DNA from: Sphingomonas tagetis
Lineage (GTDB): Bacteria; Pseudomonadota; Alphaproteobacteria; Sphingomonadales; Sphingomonadaceae
Assembly (NCBI RefSeq): GCF_024211275.1
Contig: NZ_JAMLDX010000002.1
Coordinates: forward strand, 124,001 to 188,000
DNA length: 64,000 bases
Direction of reading: 5' to 3'
The position numbers and the translations under genes are program-made. This document shows, piece by piece, positions 36,351 to 45,015 of the stretch (the stretch's first letter is position 1; each line of letters begins with the position of its first letter). A model generated the notes under the pieces. The model was not told the origin of the DNA, ran no database searches, and saw only the letters and a list, made by a program, of their open reading frames with translations.

Positions 36351-37076
36351 TTGAAGCAGATCCCCGAACTCAAGGGCAGCCGGCGCGACATGATGCGCGG
36401 CGTTGCGCGCTCCAGCCACGACCAGGTCGCACGCGTGCTCGGCACCGAGATCCTGTCGGGCGAGCTCGAACCGGGCACCAAGCTCGCCGAGGACGACATG
36501 CTCGCGCGTTTCGAAATCTCGCGGACCGTGCTGCGCGAGGTGAACAAGACGCTCAAGGCCAAGGGCTTCATCGCCGCCAAGCCGCGCGTCGGCACCACCG
36601 TGCTCGACAGCACGCACTGGAATTATTTCGACGCCGACGTGCTGGCGTGGAAGGTCGAGCAGGGCCTCGATCTCGGCTTCCTCACCGATCTCGCCGAAGT
36701 GCGCATCGCGATCGGCGCCGCCGCCGCGCGCGCCGCGGCGACCCGCCGCACCGAAGAAGATCTCGCCGCGATCCGCGACAGCCTCACCGCCATGCGCGCC
36801 GCCGGCAACCGCGACGCCTTCGCCGCCGCCGATCTCGACTTCCGCAAGGCAATCGCACGCGCGTCGGGCAATGCGCTGATGAGCTCGCTCACTGGCGTGA
36901 TCGAGACCACGCTGACCGCGTCGTTCCAGATGCGCCAGCCCGCCGCGAAAGGCGATCCGGACCTGCTCGGCCATGACGAGCTCGCCGCGGCGATCGAGTC
37001 CGGGGACGGCGACCGCGCTGCCCGCGCCATGCGCACGCTGATCGGCGAAGGCTTTGCACGCGGCGGCCTTGCTTGA
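36351..37076 (+). CDS. GntR family transcriptional regulator, FadR/FCD subfamily (regulator 2)
   Basis: A 241-residue regulator, read here from TTG at 36351; an ATG at 36390 (MMRGVARSSHDQ) would give a shorter form that keeps the DNA-binding domain. Winged helix: LEPGTKLAEDDMLARFEISR, TVLREVNKTLKAKGFI, RVGTTVLD. The FCD domain follows (DLDFRKAIARASGN, FQMRQPAAKGDPDLLGHDEL) with metal-binding positions. Placed right before GH127, RLP and DUF1537 genes on the same strand, it probably controls them and responds to a sugar acid of that pathway. Confidence 0.85.
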   Translation: MKQIPELKGSRRDMMRGVARSSHDQVARVLGTEILSGELEPGTKLAEDDMLARFEISRTVLREVNKTLKAKGFIAAKPRVGTTVLDSTHWNYFDADVLAWKVEQGLDLGFLTDLAEVRIAIGAAAARAAATRRTEEDLAAIRDSLTAMRAAGNRDAFAAADLDFRKAIARASGNALMSSLTGVIETTLTASFQMRQPAAKGDPDLLGHDELAAAIESGDGDRAARAMRTLIGEGFARGGLA

Positions 37077-37102
37077 TTTCAGAGGCGCGATTGCGCCGCT
37101 CG

Positions 37103-37122
37103 AATAATAATACTATTATATT
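37103..37122. promoter_or_regulatory. Operator/promoter-like AT-rich motif upstream of GH127
   Basis: AATAATAATACTATTATATT in a 100-base gap. On the other strand it contains AATAGTATTAT, close to AATAGTATGAT upstream of the GH140 operon (55210-55230) and to TAGTAT in front of regulator 2. This suggests a common regulator for both operons. Confidence 0.5.
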
Positions 37123-37176
37123 CTGACTATCGGCAAGGGTGCCCGAATCGCGCCCGGCCGCAGGAGGGATCGAGCG

Positions 37177-39003
37177 ATGACCGAAGCAGTTTCGCGGCGC
37201 CATTTCATGCACTGCGCCGCCTGTGCCACCACTGCCGCCAGCGTCGGCGCGCTACCGGCCAGTGCGCTCGCCGCCCAATATACCGGCACCCGCGCGTCCG
37301 GCCCCGGCGGCAAGGAGGCGATGCGCGAATTCCCCTATGGCGCGGTCAAGCTCACCGGCGGCCGCATCAAGCGCCAGTTCGATCACATCCATTCGCACTT
37401 CCTCGCGCTCGACAATGACCGCATCCTCAAGGTCTTCCGCCAGAATGCCGGCCTCCCCGCCCCCGGCCCCGACATGGGTGGCTGGTATGACCGTGACGGC
37501 TTCGTCGCCGGGCTGACGCTGGGCCAGTACATCTCCGGCCTCGCGCGCTATGGCGCGGCGACCGGCGACCAGCAGGCACATGACAAGGTCAAATTGCTGG
37601 TCAGCGAATGGGGCAAGGCGATGGTCGCCGCGACCAATCCCTATGCCGGCCCCAGGGCGCAGGCGCAGTGGGCCGCCTATGTCATGGACAAGTACGTCGT
37701 CGGGCTGATCGACGCCTATCGCCTGTCCGGTGTCGAGCAGGCCAGGTCGCTGCTGCCGATCATCATCGAAAAGTGCCGCCCGTACATCTCGCCCGTCTCG
37801 CGCGACCGCATCGGCAAGACCGAGCCGCCCTATGACGAGACCTATGTCCTCTCGGAAAACCTGTTCCACGTCGCCGAGATCACCGGCGACAAGAAGTATC
37901 ACGACATGGCCGTCCACTATATGCTGGACAAGGAGTGGTTCGATCCGCTGGCCGCCGGCCAGGACGTCTTGCCCACCAAGCACGCCTATAGCCACACGAT
38001 CGGCAACGCTTCGGGCGCGCAGGCCTATCTCCACCTCGGCGACGACAAATACCGCAAGGCGCTGATCAACGCGTGGAAGTTCATGGAGCCGCAGCGCTTC
38101 GCCAGCGGCGGCTGGGGGCCGGAGGAGCAATTCGTGGTCCACGGCCAGGGCAATCTCGCCAAGAGCCTCAAGACCTCAAAGGCGCACTTCGAGACCCCGT
38201 GCGGCGCCTTCGCCGACCTGAAGCTCGCCCGCTACCTCATCCGCTTCACCGGCGACGCGCAATATGGCGACGGACTCGAGCGCACGCTGTACAACACGAT
38301 GCTCGCCACCCGCCTGCCCGACAGCGACGGCGGCTATCCCTATTATTCGGACTACGGCGCGAAGGGCGAAAAGCGCTATTACCACCAGAAATGGCCATGC
38401 TGCTCGGGCACGCTGGTTCAAGGCGTCGCCGACTATGTCCTCAACGCCTATTTCCACGATGACAATGACTTGCTGGTCAACCTCTACACCCCGTCCGAAG
38501 TGAAGTGGGACCGTCCCGGCGGCGCGGTCGAGATCGTGCAGGAAACCGACTATCCGGTCGCCGACACGGTCAAGCTCAAGGTGCGCAAGGCCGGCAATGG
38601 CCGCTTCGGCCTCAAGCTGCGCATTCCCGCCTGGACCAGGGATGCGACGCTGACCATCAATGGCAAGCGCATGCCCACGGTACCCGGCCAGCTCGCCACG
38701 CTCACGCGGACGTGGAAGGCCGGCGACACGGTCGAACTGACCATCCCGCAGCCGCTGCGCACGCTTCCGATCGATCCGGAGAACCCCAATTTGCAGGCGG
38801 TGATGCGTGGTGCGGTGATGTATGTCGGCCTCAACCCGTGGGACGGCATCGACAAGGAAACGATCGCGCTCCCCGGCGCGCTCACGCCGATGCCGGGCCA
38901 CCCCGAATCCTATCGCGCCCGGGTCGGCGAGCGGAACCTGGTGTTCGTGCCATACTATGCGGTCGATACCGAGCGCACGACGACCTACTTCAAGACGGCG
39001 TAA
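37177..39003 (+). CDS. GH127-family glycoside hydrolase (DUF1680), Tat-exported
   Basis: A 608-residue protein with a twin-arginine-type signal (VSRRHFMHCAACATTAASVGA). The (alpha/alpha)6 body follows, with DMGGWYDRDGFVAG, HFETPCGAFADLK (Glu and Cys) and KWPCCSGTL (the Cys-Cys pair holding zinc, one being the nucleophile in GH127). Family activities are beta-L-arabinofuranosidase and, in an RG-II-degrading Bacteroides, aceric acid removal (from memory). It is translated just ahead of the RLP (one base between stop and start), tying glycan cleavage to sugar catabolism. GH146 is a neighbouring alternative. Confidence 0.85.
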   Translation: MTEAVSRRHFMHCAACATTAASVGALPASALAAQYTGTRASGPGGKEAMREFPYGAVKLTGGRIKRQFDHIHSHFLALDNDRILKVFRQNAGLPAPGPDMGGWYDRDGFVAGLTLGQYISGLARYGAATGDQQAHDKVKLLVSEWGKAMVAATNPYAGPRAQAQWAAYVMDKYVVGLIDAYRLSGVEQARSLLPIIIEKCRPYISPVSRDRIGKTEPPYDETYVLSENLFHVAEITGDKKYHDMAVHYMLDKEWFDPLAAGQDVLPTKHAYSHTIGNASGAQAYLHLGDDKYRKALINAWKFMEPQRFASGGWGPEEQFVVHGQGNLAKSLKTSKAHFETPCGAFADLKLARYLIRFTGDAQYGDGLERTLYNTMLATRLPDSDGGYPYYSDYGAKGEKRYYHQKWPCCSGTLVQGVADYVLNAYFHDDNDLLVNLYTPSEVKWDRPGGAVEIVQETDYPVADTVKLKVRKAGNGRFGLKLRIPAWTRDATLTINGKRMPTVPGQLATLTRTWKAGDTVELTIPQPLRTLPIDPENPNLQAVMRGAVMYVGLNPWDGIDKETIALPGALTPMPGHPESYRARVGERNLVFVPYYAVDTERTTTYFKTA

Positions 39004-39004
39004 G

Positions 39005-40267
39005 ATGAGCCGGGTCACCGCCACCTACGAGATCGAAACCGCCTTCCCGCTGGCGCAGGCCGCAGCGACGATGGCCGGCGAGCAATCCACCGGAACCTTC
39101 GTCCGGGTGCCCGGCGAGACCGACGAACTGCGCGAGGCCCACGCCGCGCGTGTCGAACAACTGGTCGAGCTGGGCGACGTCGCCGAACCTTCGCTCCCCG
39201 GCGCGGGCACGCCGAAGAATTGGGACGGCAAGCGCCGCCGCGCCCGCGTCGTCCTGTCCTGGCCGATTTCCAATTTCGGCCTCTCGCTCCCCAATTTGCT
39301 CGCGACGATCAACGGCAACCTGTCGGAGCTGAAGGCATTCTCCGGCCTGCGCCTTATCGACGTCACGCTGCCGCCGGAATTCCTCACCCGCTACCAAGGC
39401 CCGCAATTCGGGGTCGCCGGCACGCGCGAGCTGGCGGGGGTGTATGATCGCCCGATCATCGGCACGATCATCAAGCCCAGCGTCGGCCTTTCGCCGCAAG
39501 CCACCGCCGAACAGGTCCGCGTGCTGGTCGAGGCCGGGGTCGATTTCATCAAGGACGACGAGTTGCAGGCCGACGGCCCGCACTGCCCGTTCGGCGAACG
39601 CGTCAGCGCGGTGATGCGCGTCATCAACGACCACGCCGAGCGCACCGGCAAGAAGGTGATGTTCGCCGCCAACCTCACCGGCGAGATCGACGAGATGCTC
39701 GCCCGCCACGATCATGTTCTCGCCAATGGCGGCACCTGCGTCATGGCGAGCATGAACTCGATCGGTCTGCCCGCGATGAAGGTTCTGCGCGCACATTCGC
39801 AGCTGCCGATCCACGGCCACCGCAATGGCTGGGGCATGCTCGGCCGCTCGCCCGCGATCGGCATGAGCTACATCGCCTTCCAGAAATTGTGGCGCCTCGC
39901 CGGCATCGACCACACCCATGTCAACGGCATCGACAACAAATTCTGCGAGAGCAACGAGAGCGTGATCGCATCCGCGCGCGAATGCCTGACGCCGATGTTC
40001 CCTGCCCCCCATCCGGGCTGCGAGATCATGCCGGTCTTCTCCTCTGGCCAGTCCGCCAAACAGGCCGCCCCGACCTTCGCCGCGCTCGGCAGCGTCGACT
40101 GCATGTTCGCCGCTGGCGGCGGCATCATGGCGCATCCCGGCGGCCCGGCAGCAGGCGTCCGCGCGCTGCAACAGGCGTGGCAGGCCGCGGTCGCCGGCGT
40201 CCCGGTCGAGCAGGCCGCGAACGACGCCCCCGAGCTCAAGGCGGCGCTCGGCGCGTTCGGCGGGTGA
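39005..40267 (+). CDS. RuBisCO-like protein, candidate 3-oxo-isoapionate-4-phosphate transcarboxylase/hydrolase or decarboxylase
   Basis: A 420-residue form IV RuBisCO homologue. Key residues are kept: Lys157 in TIIKPSVGLSP, Lys183-Asp185-Glu186 in FIKDDELQ (the carbamylated Lys and metal ligands), His272-Arg273 in IHGHRNGW, a Lys312 in GIDNKFCES at the loop-6 region, FSSGQS at 345-350 and GGGIMAHPGG at 371-380. It is followed by a DUF1537 kinase with GTGA overlap and preceded by GH127. RLP plus DUF1537 is the arrangement described for D-apiose catabolism. I infer OiaX or OiaC function. A MtnW-type enolase is less likely, as no methionine-salvage gene is nearby. Confidence 0.87.
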   Translation: MSRVTATYEIETAFPLAQAAATMAGEQSTGTFVRVPGETDELREAHAARVEQLVELGDVAEPSLPGAGTPKNWDGKRRRARVVLSWPISNFGLSLPNLLATINGNLSELKAFSGLRLIDVTLPPEFLTRYQGPQFGVAGTRELAGVYDRPIIGTIIKPSVGLSPQATAEQVRVLVEAGVDFIKDDELQADGPHCPFGERVSAVMRVINDHAERTGKKVMFAANLTGEIDEMLARHDHVLANGGTCVMASMNSIGLPAMKVLRAHSQLPIHGHRNGWGMLGRSPAIGMSYIAFQKLWRLAGIDHTHVNGIDNKFCESNESVIASARECLTPMFPAPHPGCEIMPVFSSGQSAKQAAPTFAALGSVDCMFAAGGGIMAHPGGPAAGVRALQQAWQAAVAGVPVEQAANDAPELKAALGAFGG

Positions 40268-41538
40268 CGCCGCTCTACGCCTTTATCGGCGATGATTTCA
40301 CCGGTTCGACCGATGTGCTCGAGCAGCTGGCGGAAGGCGGCGTGCCCGCCGTGCTGTTCCTGCGCCCGCCCGACGCGGAACTCCGCGCCCGCTTCCCCGA
40401 AGCCCGCGCCATCGGCATCGCCAGCGACGCGCGCAGCCGTTCACCCGAATGGATGGAGGCTCACCTGCCGGCGATGTTCGCGGCGCTGAGCGACGCGGCG
40501 CTCGTCCACTACAAGACCTGCTCGACCTTCGACAGCGCACCGCACACCGGCTCGATCGGCCGCGCGCTCGACATCGGTCTGCGCATCTTCGGCGGCCCCG
40601 CCGCGATCGTCGTCGCCGCGCCGCACCTGCGCCGCTACGTCGCGTTCGGCAATCTCTTCGCCGCGGCGGGCGAGCAGGTTCACCGCATCGACCGCCACCC
40701 CACCATGTCGCGCCACCCGGTTACCCCGATGCACGAAGCCGACCTGATCCGGCACCTCGCCGCGCAGACCGACGCCCGCATCGCGCTGGTCCCGCTCGAC
40801 CGCATCCAGTCCGGCGAAGCCGAAGCCGCATTCGATGCGGTCGCCAACGCCGATGCGGTGCTGTTCGACGGCACGACGTTCGACGATCTCGCCGCCACCG
40901 GTGCGATCCTGCGCAGCCGCAACGTCCGCTTCGCCGCCGGCAGCTCGGGCGTCACCCGCGCGCTGGTCCTCGACTGGCAGCGCAGCGGCGAGAGCGCGTC
41001 CGAACCCATGCTCCCGGCCGCCACCGAAACCGATCGCCTGCTCGTCGTCAGCGGCAGCTGCTCACCCGTCACCGCACGCCAGATCGCGCGCAGCACGAGC
41101 GACGGCTTCGCTGTGGCCCGTGCCGACGTCTCAGCGCTGGTCGAAGGGTCATCTGCCGAGGAAGTCCGCCTCGCCGACGCCGCGCTTGCCGCGCTCGCCT
41201 CCGGCAATCGCGCCGTCATCGCCTCCGCCGAAGGCCCGCTCGACACCGACGCGTCCGCTGCCGGCGAAAAGCTCGGGGCAGCGCTCGGCCGCATCACAAG
41301 CGACATCGTCCGCCGCGCGCGCCTCACTCGCGTGCTGTTCGCGGGCGGTGACACCTCCAGCCACGGCGTCGCGCAACTCGGCATCGACGCGCTGACCTGG
41401 GCCGCCCCGATCGAGCGCGGCGCGCCACTCGTCCGCGCCCATGCCGCCGACCCGGCGATCGACGGACTCGAACTGGTGCTCAAGGGCGGCCAGATGGGCG
41501 GCGACGATTTCTTCGAGGTGGTGCGCCGCGGCGGCTAA
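40264..41538 (+). CDS. DUF1537 four-carbon/sugar-acid kinase family protein (candidate 3-oxo-isoapionate kinase)
   Basis: A 424-residue kinase beginning with GTG that overlaps the RLP stop. N-terminal substrate domain: YAFIGDDFTGSTDVLEQLAEGG and HYKTCSTFDSAPHTGSIGRA. C-terminal nucleotide domain: LLVVSGSCSPVTARQI, VLFAGGDTSSHGVAQLG and LELVLKGGQMGGDDFF. Members phosphorylate threonate, erythronate, 3-oxo-tetronate and 3-oxo-isoapionate. Directly after an RLP, the last is the most likely. Its stop overlaps the stop of the convergent GH42 gene. Confidence 0.86.
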   Translation: MTPLYAFIGDDFTGSTDVLEQLAEGGVPAVLFLRPPDAELRARFPEARAIGIASDARSRSPEWMEAHLPAMFAALSDAALVHYKTCSTFDSAPHTGSIGRALDIGLRIFGGPAAIVVAAPHLRRYVAFGNLFAAAGEQVHRIDRHPTMSRHPVTPMHEADLIRHLAAQTDARIALVPLDRIQSGEAEAAFDAVANADAVLFDGTTFDDLAATGAILRSRNVRFAAGSSGVTRALVLDWQRSGESASEPMLPAATETDRLLVVSGSCSPVTARQIARSTSDGFAVARADVSALVEGSSAEEVRLADAALAALASGNRAVIASAEGPLDTDASAAGEKLGAALGRITSDIVRRARLTRVLFAGGDTSSHGVAQLGIDALTWAAPIERGAPLVRAHAADPAIDGLELVLKGGQMGGDDFFEVVRRGG

Positions 41539-43586
41539 CGCTGCAGCACCGCCACTCCTTCCTCCTTCAGCTCGACCGAGCGCACCGACCCGCCGCCCAG
41601 CACGTCGCGCATCGCCGCCGGCAGCGCCACCGTCCGTGCCTGCGTGCCATGGTTGATCAGGATGACGACCCGCCGCCCCTGCCCCTCGCGCGTCATCAGT
41701 TCGACATCCTCGGGCAGCGCGAAGTCCCGCTCCACCTTCGCCCCGGCCAGCGCGACATCGATCAGCCCCTTCATCACCGCATCGTCGATCAGCGCGCCGA
41801 TATAGGTGATCCGCCCCTTGCCCACCTTCCGGCTGATCGCCGCCGGCTTACCGTCGAGCCAGCCATTGGCCTTGCCATAGCTCAGCAAGACCTCGGCATC
41901 CTTCGCGCTCACCGACAGTTGCTCGGCCCACACCGACGCGGTTCCGCTACCGACCGCGACCGGCTCCAACAGCGCATAATATTGCTCGACCCGCCCGCCC
42001 AACAGCTCGGCCAGCAGCCCCGGCTGCCGCTGCATCTGCAACCGGTTATATTCGTCCTTCATCCCCGAGCGCGGCCCCAGAATCAGGTGCCCGCCGCCGC
42101 GCACATAGTCCGCCAGCCGCTTCGCCGTCGCTTCGGTGATGACGTTCAGGCTCGGCGCCACGACCAGCTTGTAGCCGGCCAGCGGTGCGCCCTCCGCCTC
42201 GACGATATCGACCGCACCCAGCGCGCGCTTCAACGGCTCGTAATAATCGAGCAGCACCTCGATCTGGTCGTAATCCTTGTGGTGCAGCTGGAAATCGATC
42301 GCCCAGCGGCTGGCATAATCCTGCAGCAGCGCGACCTGCGCCACCGGATGCGTCCCGGCGATCACCGGCGTCGCCCTCGCCATTTCGCGGCCGATCTGCG
42401 CGACTTCGGCATAGACCGGCAGCGGCGTGCCGTCCTGCCCGACCAGCGCGCCGTGCATCGTCTCCTGCCCGTTGCGCGCGTTGCGCCATTGCCAATAGAG
42501 GATGCCGTCCGATCCGTGGCCGATCGCCTGCCACGCCATCGCGCGCGTCTCGCCCGGGTGCAGCATGTTGCTGACCCCGGCCCAGTTCACATAGCCGGGC
42601 TGGATCTCCATCACCCAGAAATTCTTGCGCTTCCACCCGCGCACCAGATCGTGCGTCGCGCCGTTGCGAAACGGCTTGAGGTGGCCGCTCCCGACATAAT
42701 TGTCCCAGCTGGTGAAATCGAGGTCGCGGTTGGCGGCGTAGCGGTCGAAACGGTTCGCCCAGCCCAACCCGCCGAAATTGATCGTGATGAACTGCTTTGG
42801 CGCCGCATGTGCGCGGATCGCATCGAGCTGGTTGCGGTGGAACGCCACCCATTGCGCGGTGATGAAGCGCCGCATCTCCAGCATCCAGCCGGGATTGGCC
42901 TTGTCGCTGCTGAACGGCACCTGCTCCCACGCCGAATAGGCCTGCGACCAATATTGAGTCGTCCACGCCTCGTTGAGCTTGTCCAGCGTGCCATAGCGCT
43001 GCTTGAGCCACGCCACCCACGCTGCACGCGCTTCGGGATCATAGCTCTCGTCGATCGGCTCGTTGCCGATCTGCCAGCCGATGACATTGGGTTCCTTGCC
43101 CAGCGCCTGCGCCATCCGCCCGACGATCTCGCGGCAAAACATGCGATAACGCTGCGACGAGATCGAGAAATGCCGCCGCATCCCGTGCGCGACCGGCGTG
43201 CCGTCGCTCCTGATCTGAACCACATCGGGATATTTCGCGGTCATCCACGCTGGCGGCGTGTCGCTCGGCGTCCCGATCACGACGTTGATGTCGTATTTCG
43301 CCGCCAGCCGCACCGCGCGGACCAGCCAGTCGAGGTCGTACTGCCCCTCCGCCGGCTCCATCCGCGCCCAGCCATATTCGCCGATCCGCACGACGTTGGC
43401 GCCGTGCGCCTTCATCAGCCGCAAATCCTCTTCCCAGCGCGCCTCCGGCCATTGCTCGGGATACCAGGCCGAGCCGAGCCACAGCCGCTTGAATTGCTGC
43501 TGACCCGGCGGCGCATCGGTCTGCCCGGCCGCTGGCGACCCACCGGCCAGCAATGCCGCGGCGAGACATGACAGGATACGCTTCAC
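41535..43586 (-). CDS. GH42-family beta-galactosidase-like enzyme, exported
   Basis: A 683-residue enzyme with a signal peptide (LSCLAAALLAGGSPAAGQ). GH42 catalytic domain: WLGSAWYPEQWPEARWEEDL, VRIGEYGWARMEPAEGQ, VIGWQIGNEP (acid/base Glu) and KNFWVMEIQPGYVNW (nucleophile Glu). Trimerisation-like and beta domains follow. It probably removes beta-galactose (or alpha-L-arabinopyranose) from pectin side chains. Its GTG start overlaps the stop of the GH140 gene upstream, and it is the last gene of the long minus-strand operon. Confidence 0.88.
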   Translation of the reverse strand: MKRILSCLAAALLAGGSPAAGQTDAPPGQQQFKRLWLGSAWYPEQWPEARWEEDLRLMKAHGANVVRIGEYGWARMEPAEGQYDLDWLVRAVRLAAKYDINVVIGTPSDTPPAWMTAKYPDVVQIRSDGTPVAHGMRRHFSISSQRYRMFCREIVGRMAQALGKEPNVIGWQIGNEPIDESYDPEARAAWVAWLKQRYGTLDKLNEAWTTQYWSQAYSAWEQVPFSSDKANPGWMLEMRRFITAQWVAFHRNQLDAIRAHAAPKQFITINFGGLGWANRFDRYAANRDLDFTSWDNYVGSGHLKPFRNGATHDLVRGWKRKNFWVMEIQPGYVNWAGVSNMLHPGETRAMAWQAIGHGSDGILYWQWRNARNGQETMHGALVGQDGTPLPVYAEVAQIGREMARATPVIAGTHPVAQVALLQDYASRWAIDFQLHHKDYDQIEVLLDYYEPLKRALGAVDIVEAEGAPLAGYKLVVAPSLNVITEATAKRLADYVRGGGHLILGPRSGMKDEYNRLQMQRQPGLLAELLGGRVEQYYALLEPVAVGSGTASVWAEQLSVSAKDAEVLLSYGKANGWLDGKPAAISRKVGKGRITYIGALIDDAVMKGLIDVALAGAKVERDFALPEDVELMTREGQGRRVVILINHGTQARTVALPAAMRDVLGGGSVRSVELKEEGVAVLQR

Positions 43587-44980
43587 AAGGGCCGCCCCGC
43601 GGCTTCATCGTCGAGCACCAATGCCCAGTCATTGCCCGGCGCCGGCGTCCCCGGCGGGGTGAACAGCCGCTGGCCGCGATTGGCGACGCTGCCGATCAGC
43701 TGCGTCTTACCGGTGCGCGGATCGTACCAGGCGGCGCGCACGCGCATGCCGCTGATCTTGCCCAGCTGCACGCGGAACGGCGCGCCGGTATAGCTGTACG
43801 CGATGGCATAGCTCGACCCGCGCGTCGCCGCGACACGCTCGTAGCGCTTGCCGTTGCCGACGATCAGCGACTGGTCCGGCACCCGCTCGAGGAAGGGACG
43901 CGACAGGATCAGGTCCTTGAGGTGTCGCATCTGCGTGCCGCCCGGCGCATCCAGCGCCTCGTCCCACGACAATTTGGGCCAGTAAGCGTTCGCCTTCCCG
44001 CCGCGCATGAAGAACTGCATGACGCTGTTCTCGCCATAGCTGTGGCCGAACGCCCCGGCGAGCACCGACCACCACGCATAACGCCGCACATCCGCCGCCT
44101 GCCAGCGCGGCTCGGGTCCGCGATCCAGCCCATGCGGGATATTCTCGTAACTCGGTTCGCCATCGATCGTCGGCTTGGCCGGCGTGCGCGACAGATCGTC
44201 GGCGGTGTAGACCCAATTGTCCTCCCCGCGCGCATTGAGCTGCTGGTCCTGCGCATAGGTCTGATGACCCGACTGATACATGTTGAAGTCCAGCCAGTCG
44301 GCGCGATGAAACATCCATGACGAGCTTGCGCGGCCCGCCGGGTGGTAGGTCATCAGGTGTTCCGGATCGATCGCGCGGATCGTCTTGCCCAACGCATCCC
44401 AGGCATTGGGCGACAGCTCGGCATAGCGGTCGCCGCCATTCACCCAGATCAGGTTGCGCCTGCCCTTGTACCGCTCCGCCACAAAGCGGCCGATGACCGG
44501 CGCGGTGTCGGTGTTGAACAGCCGGAAATCTGCGAAATCGCCCCATACGGGCACCAGCGCGATGTAGAGACCATGCGCCGCCGCCCGATCGAACACCCAA
44601 TCGAGATGGTCCCAATAATCATACTCGCCGGGCTTGGCGTGGTCATTGCCGGGGGTGACGCGCGGACGCTTCAAATCGCCCTCGATCAGCGCCGCGCCGG
44701 CCACCGGGTTCGCCATTTCCGGCCGGTGCAGCATCATCACCTGAATGACGTTGTAGCCCTGCGCCGCGCGCTTGGCGAAATAGCGTTCGGTCGCCTCGCG
44801 ATCGAGCTTGGCGAGCAGCAGCCAGCCGGTGTCGCCGAGCCAGAAGAACGGCCTGCCGCCCGCTTCGAGGTATCGGCCATTGGCCGACACCTTGAGCGGC
44901 GGCGTGCGGTCCTGCGCGGCCGCGGGCGCAGCCAGCCCCGTGAACATCGCAACTGCGAGCGCCGATGTGATCCAACGCAT
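43583..44980 (-). CDS. GH140 apiosidase-like protein (DUF4038 + C-terminal beta domain), exported; copy 1
   Basis: A 465-residue protein with signal peptide (ALAVAMFTGLAAPAAAQ). The DUF4038/apiosidase catalytic domain covers residues ~35-350: [48 protein letters not shown] (catalytic Asp), [14 protein letters not shown] (catalytic Glu) and [14 protein letters not shown]. The C-terminal domain ([28 protein letters not shown]) is the small beta domain usual in the family. GH140 cleaves beta-D-apiose from the galacturonan backbone of RG-II. A similar copy lies at 53779-55152, and both are in one operon with L-rhamnose genes. Confidence 0.85.
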   Translation of the reverse strand: MRWITSALAVAMFTGLAAPAAAQDRTPPLKVSANGRYLEAGGRPFFWLGDTGWLLLAKLDREATERYFAKRAAQGYNVIQVMMLHRPEMANPVAGAALIEGDLKRPRVTPGNDHAKPGEYDYWDHLDWVFDRAAAHGLYIALVPVWGDFADFRLFNTDTAPVIGRFVAERYKGRRNLIWVNGGDRYAELSPNAWDALGKTIRAIDPEHLMTYHPAGRASSSWMFHRADWLDFNMYQSGHQTYAQDQQLNARGEDNWVYTADDLSRTPAKPTIDGEPSYENIPHGLDRGPEPRWQAADVRRYAWWSVLAGAFGHSYGENSVMQFFMRGGKANAYWPKLSWDEALDAPGGTQMRHLKDLILSRPFLERVPDQSLIVGNGKRYERVAATRGSSYAIAYSYTGAPFRVQLGKISGMRVRAAWYDPRTGKTQLIGSVANRGQRLFTPPGTPAPGNDWALVLDDEAAGRPL

Positions 44981-45015
44981 CCGATCTCTCCTGTCGGCCC
45001 GTTGTGAAGGCGAGG

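Noticed and set aside
39005-40267. A true carbon-fixing RuBisCO or a MtnW enolase of methionine salvage
   Set aside because: No phosphoribulokinase, small subunit or methionine-salvage genes are near, and the sequence is of form IV type linked to a DUF1537 kinase.
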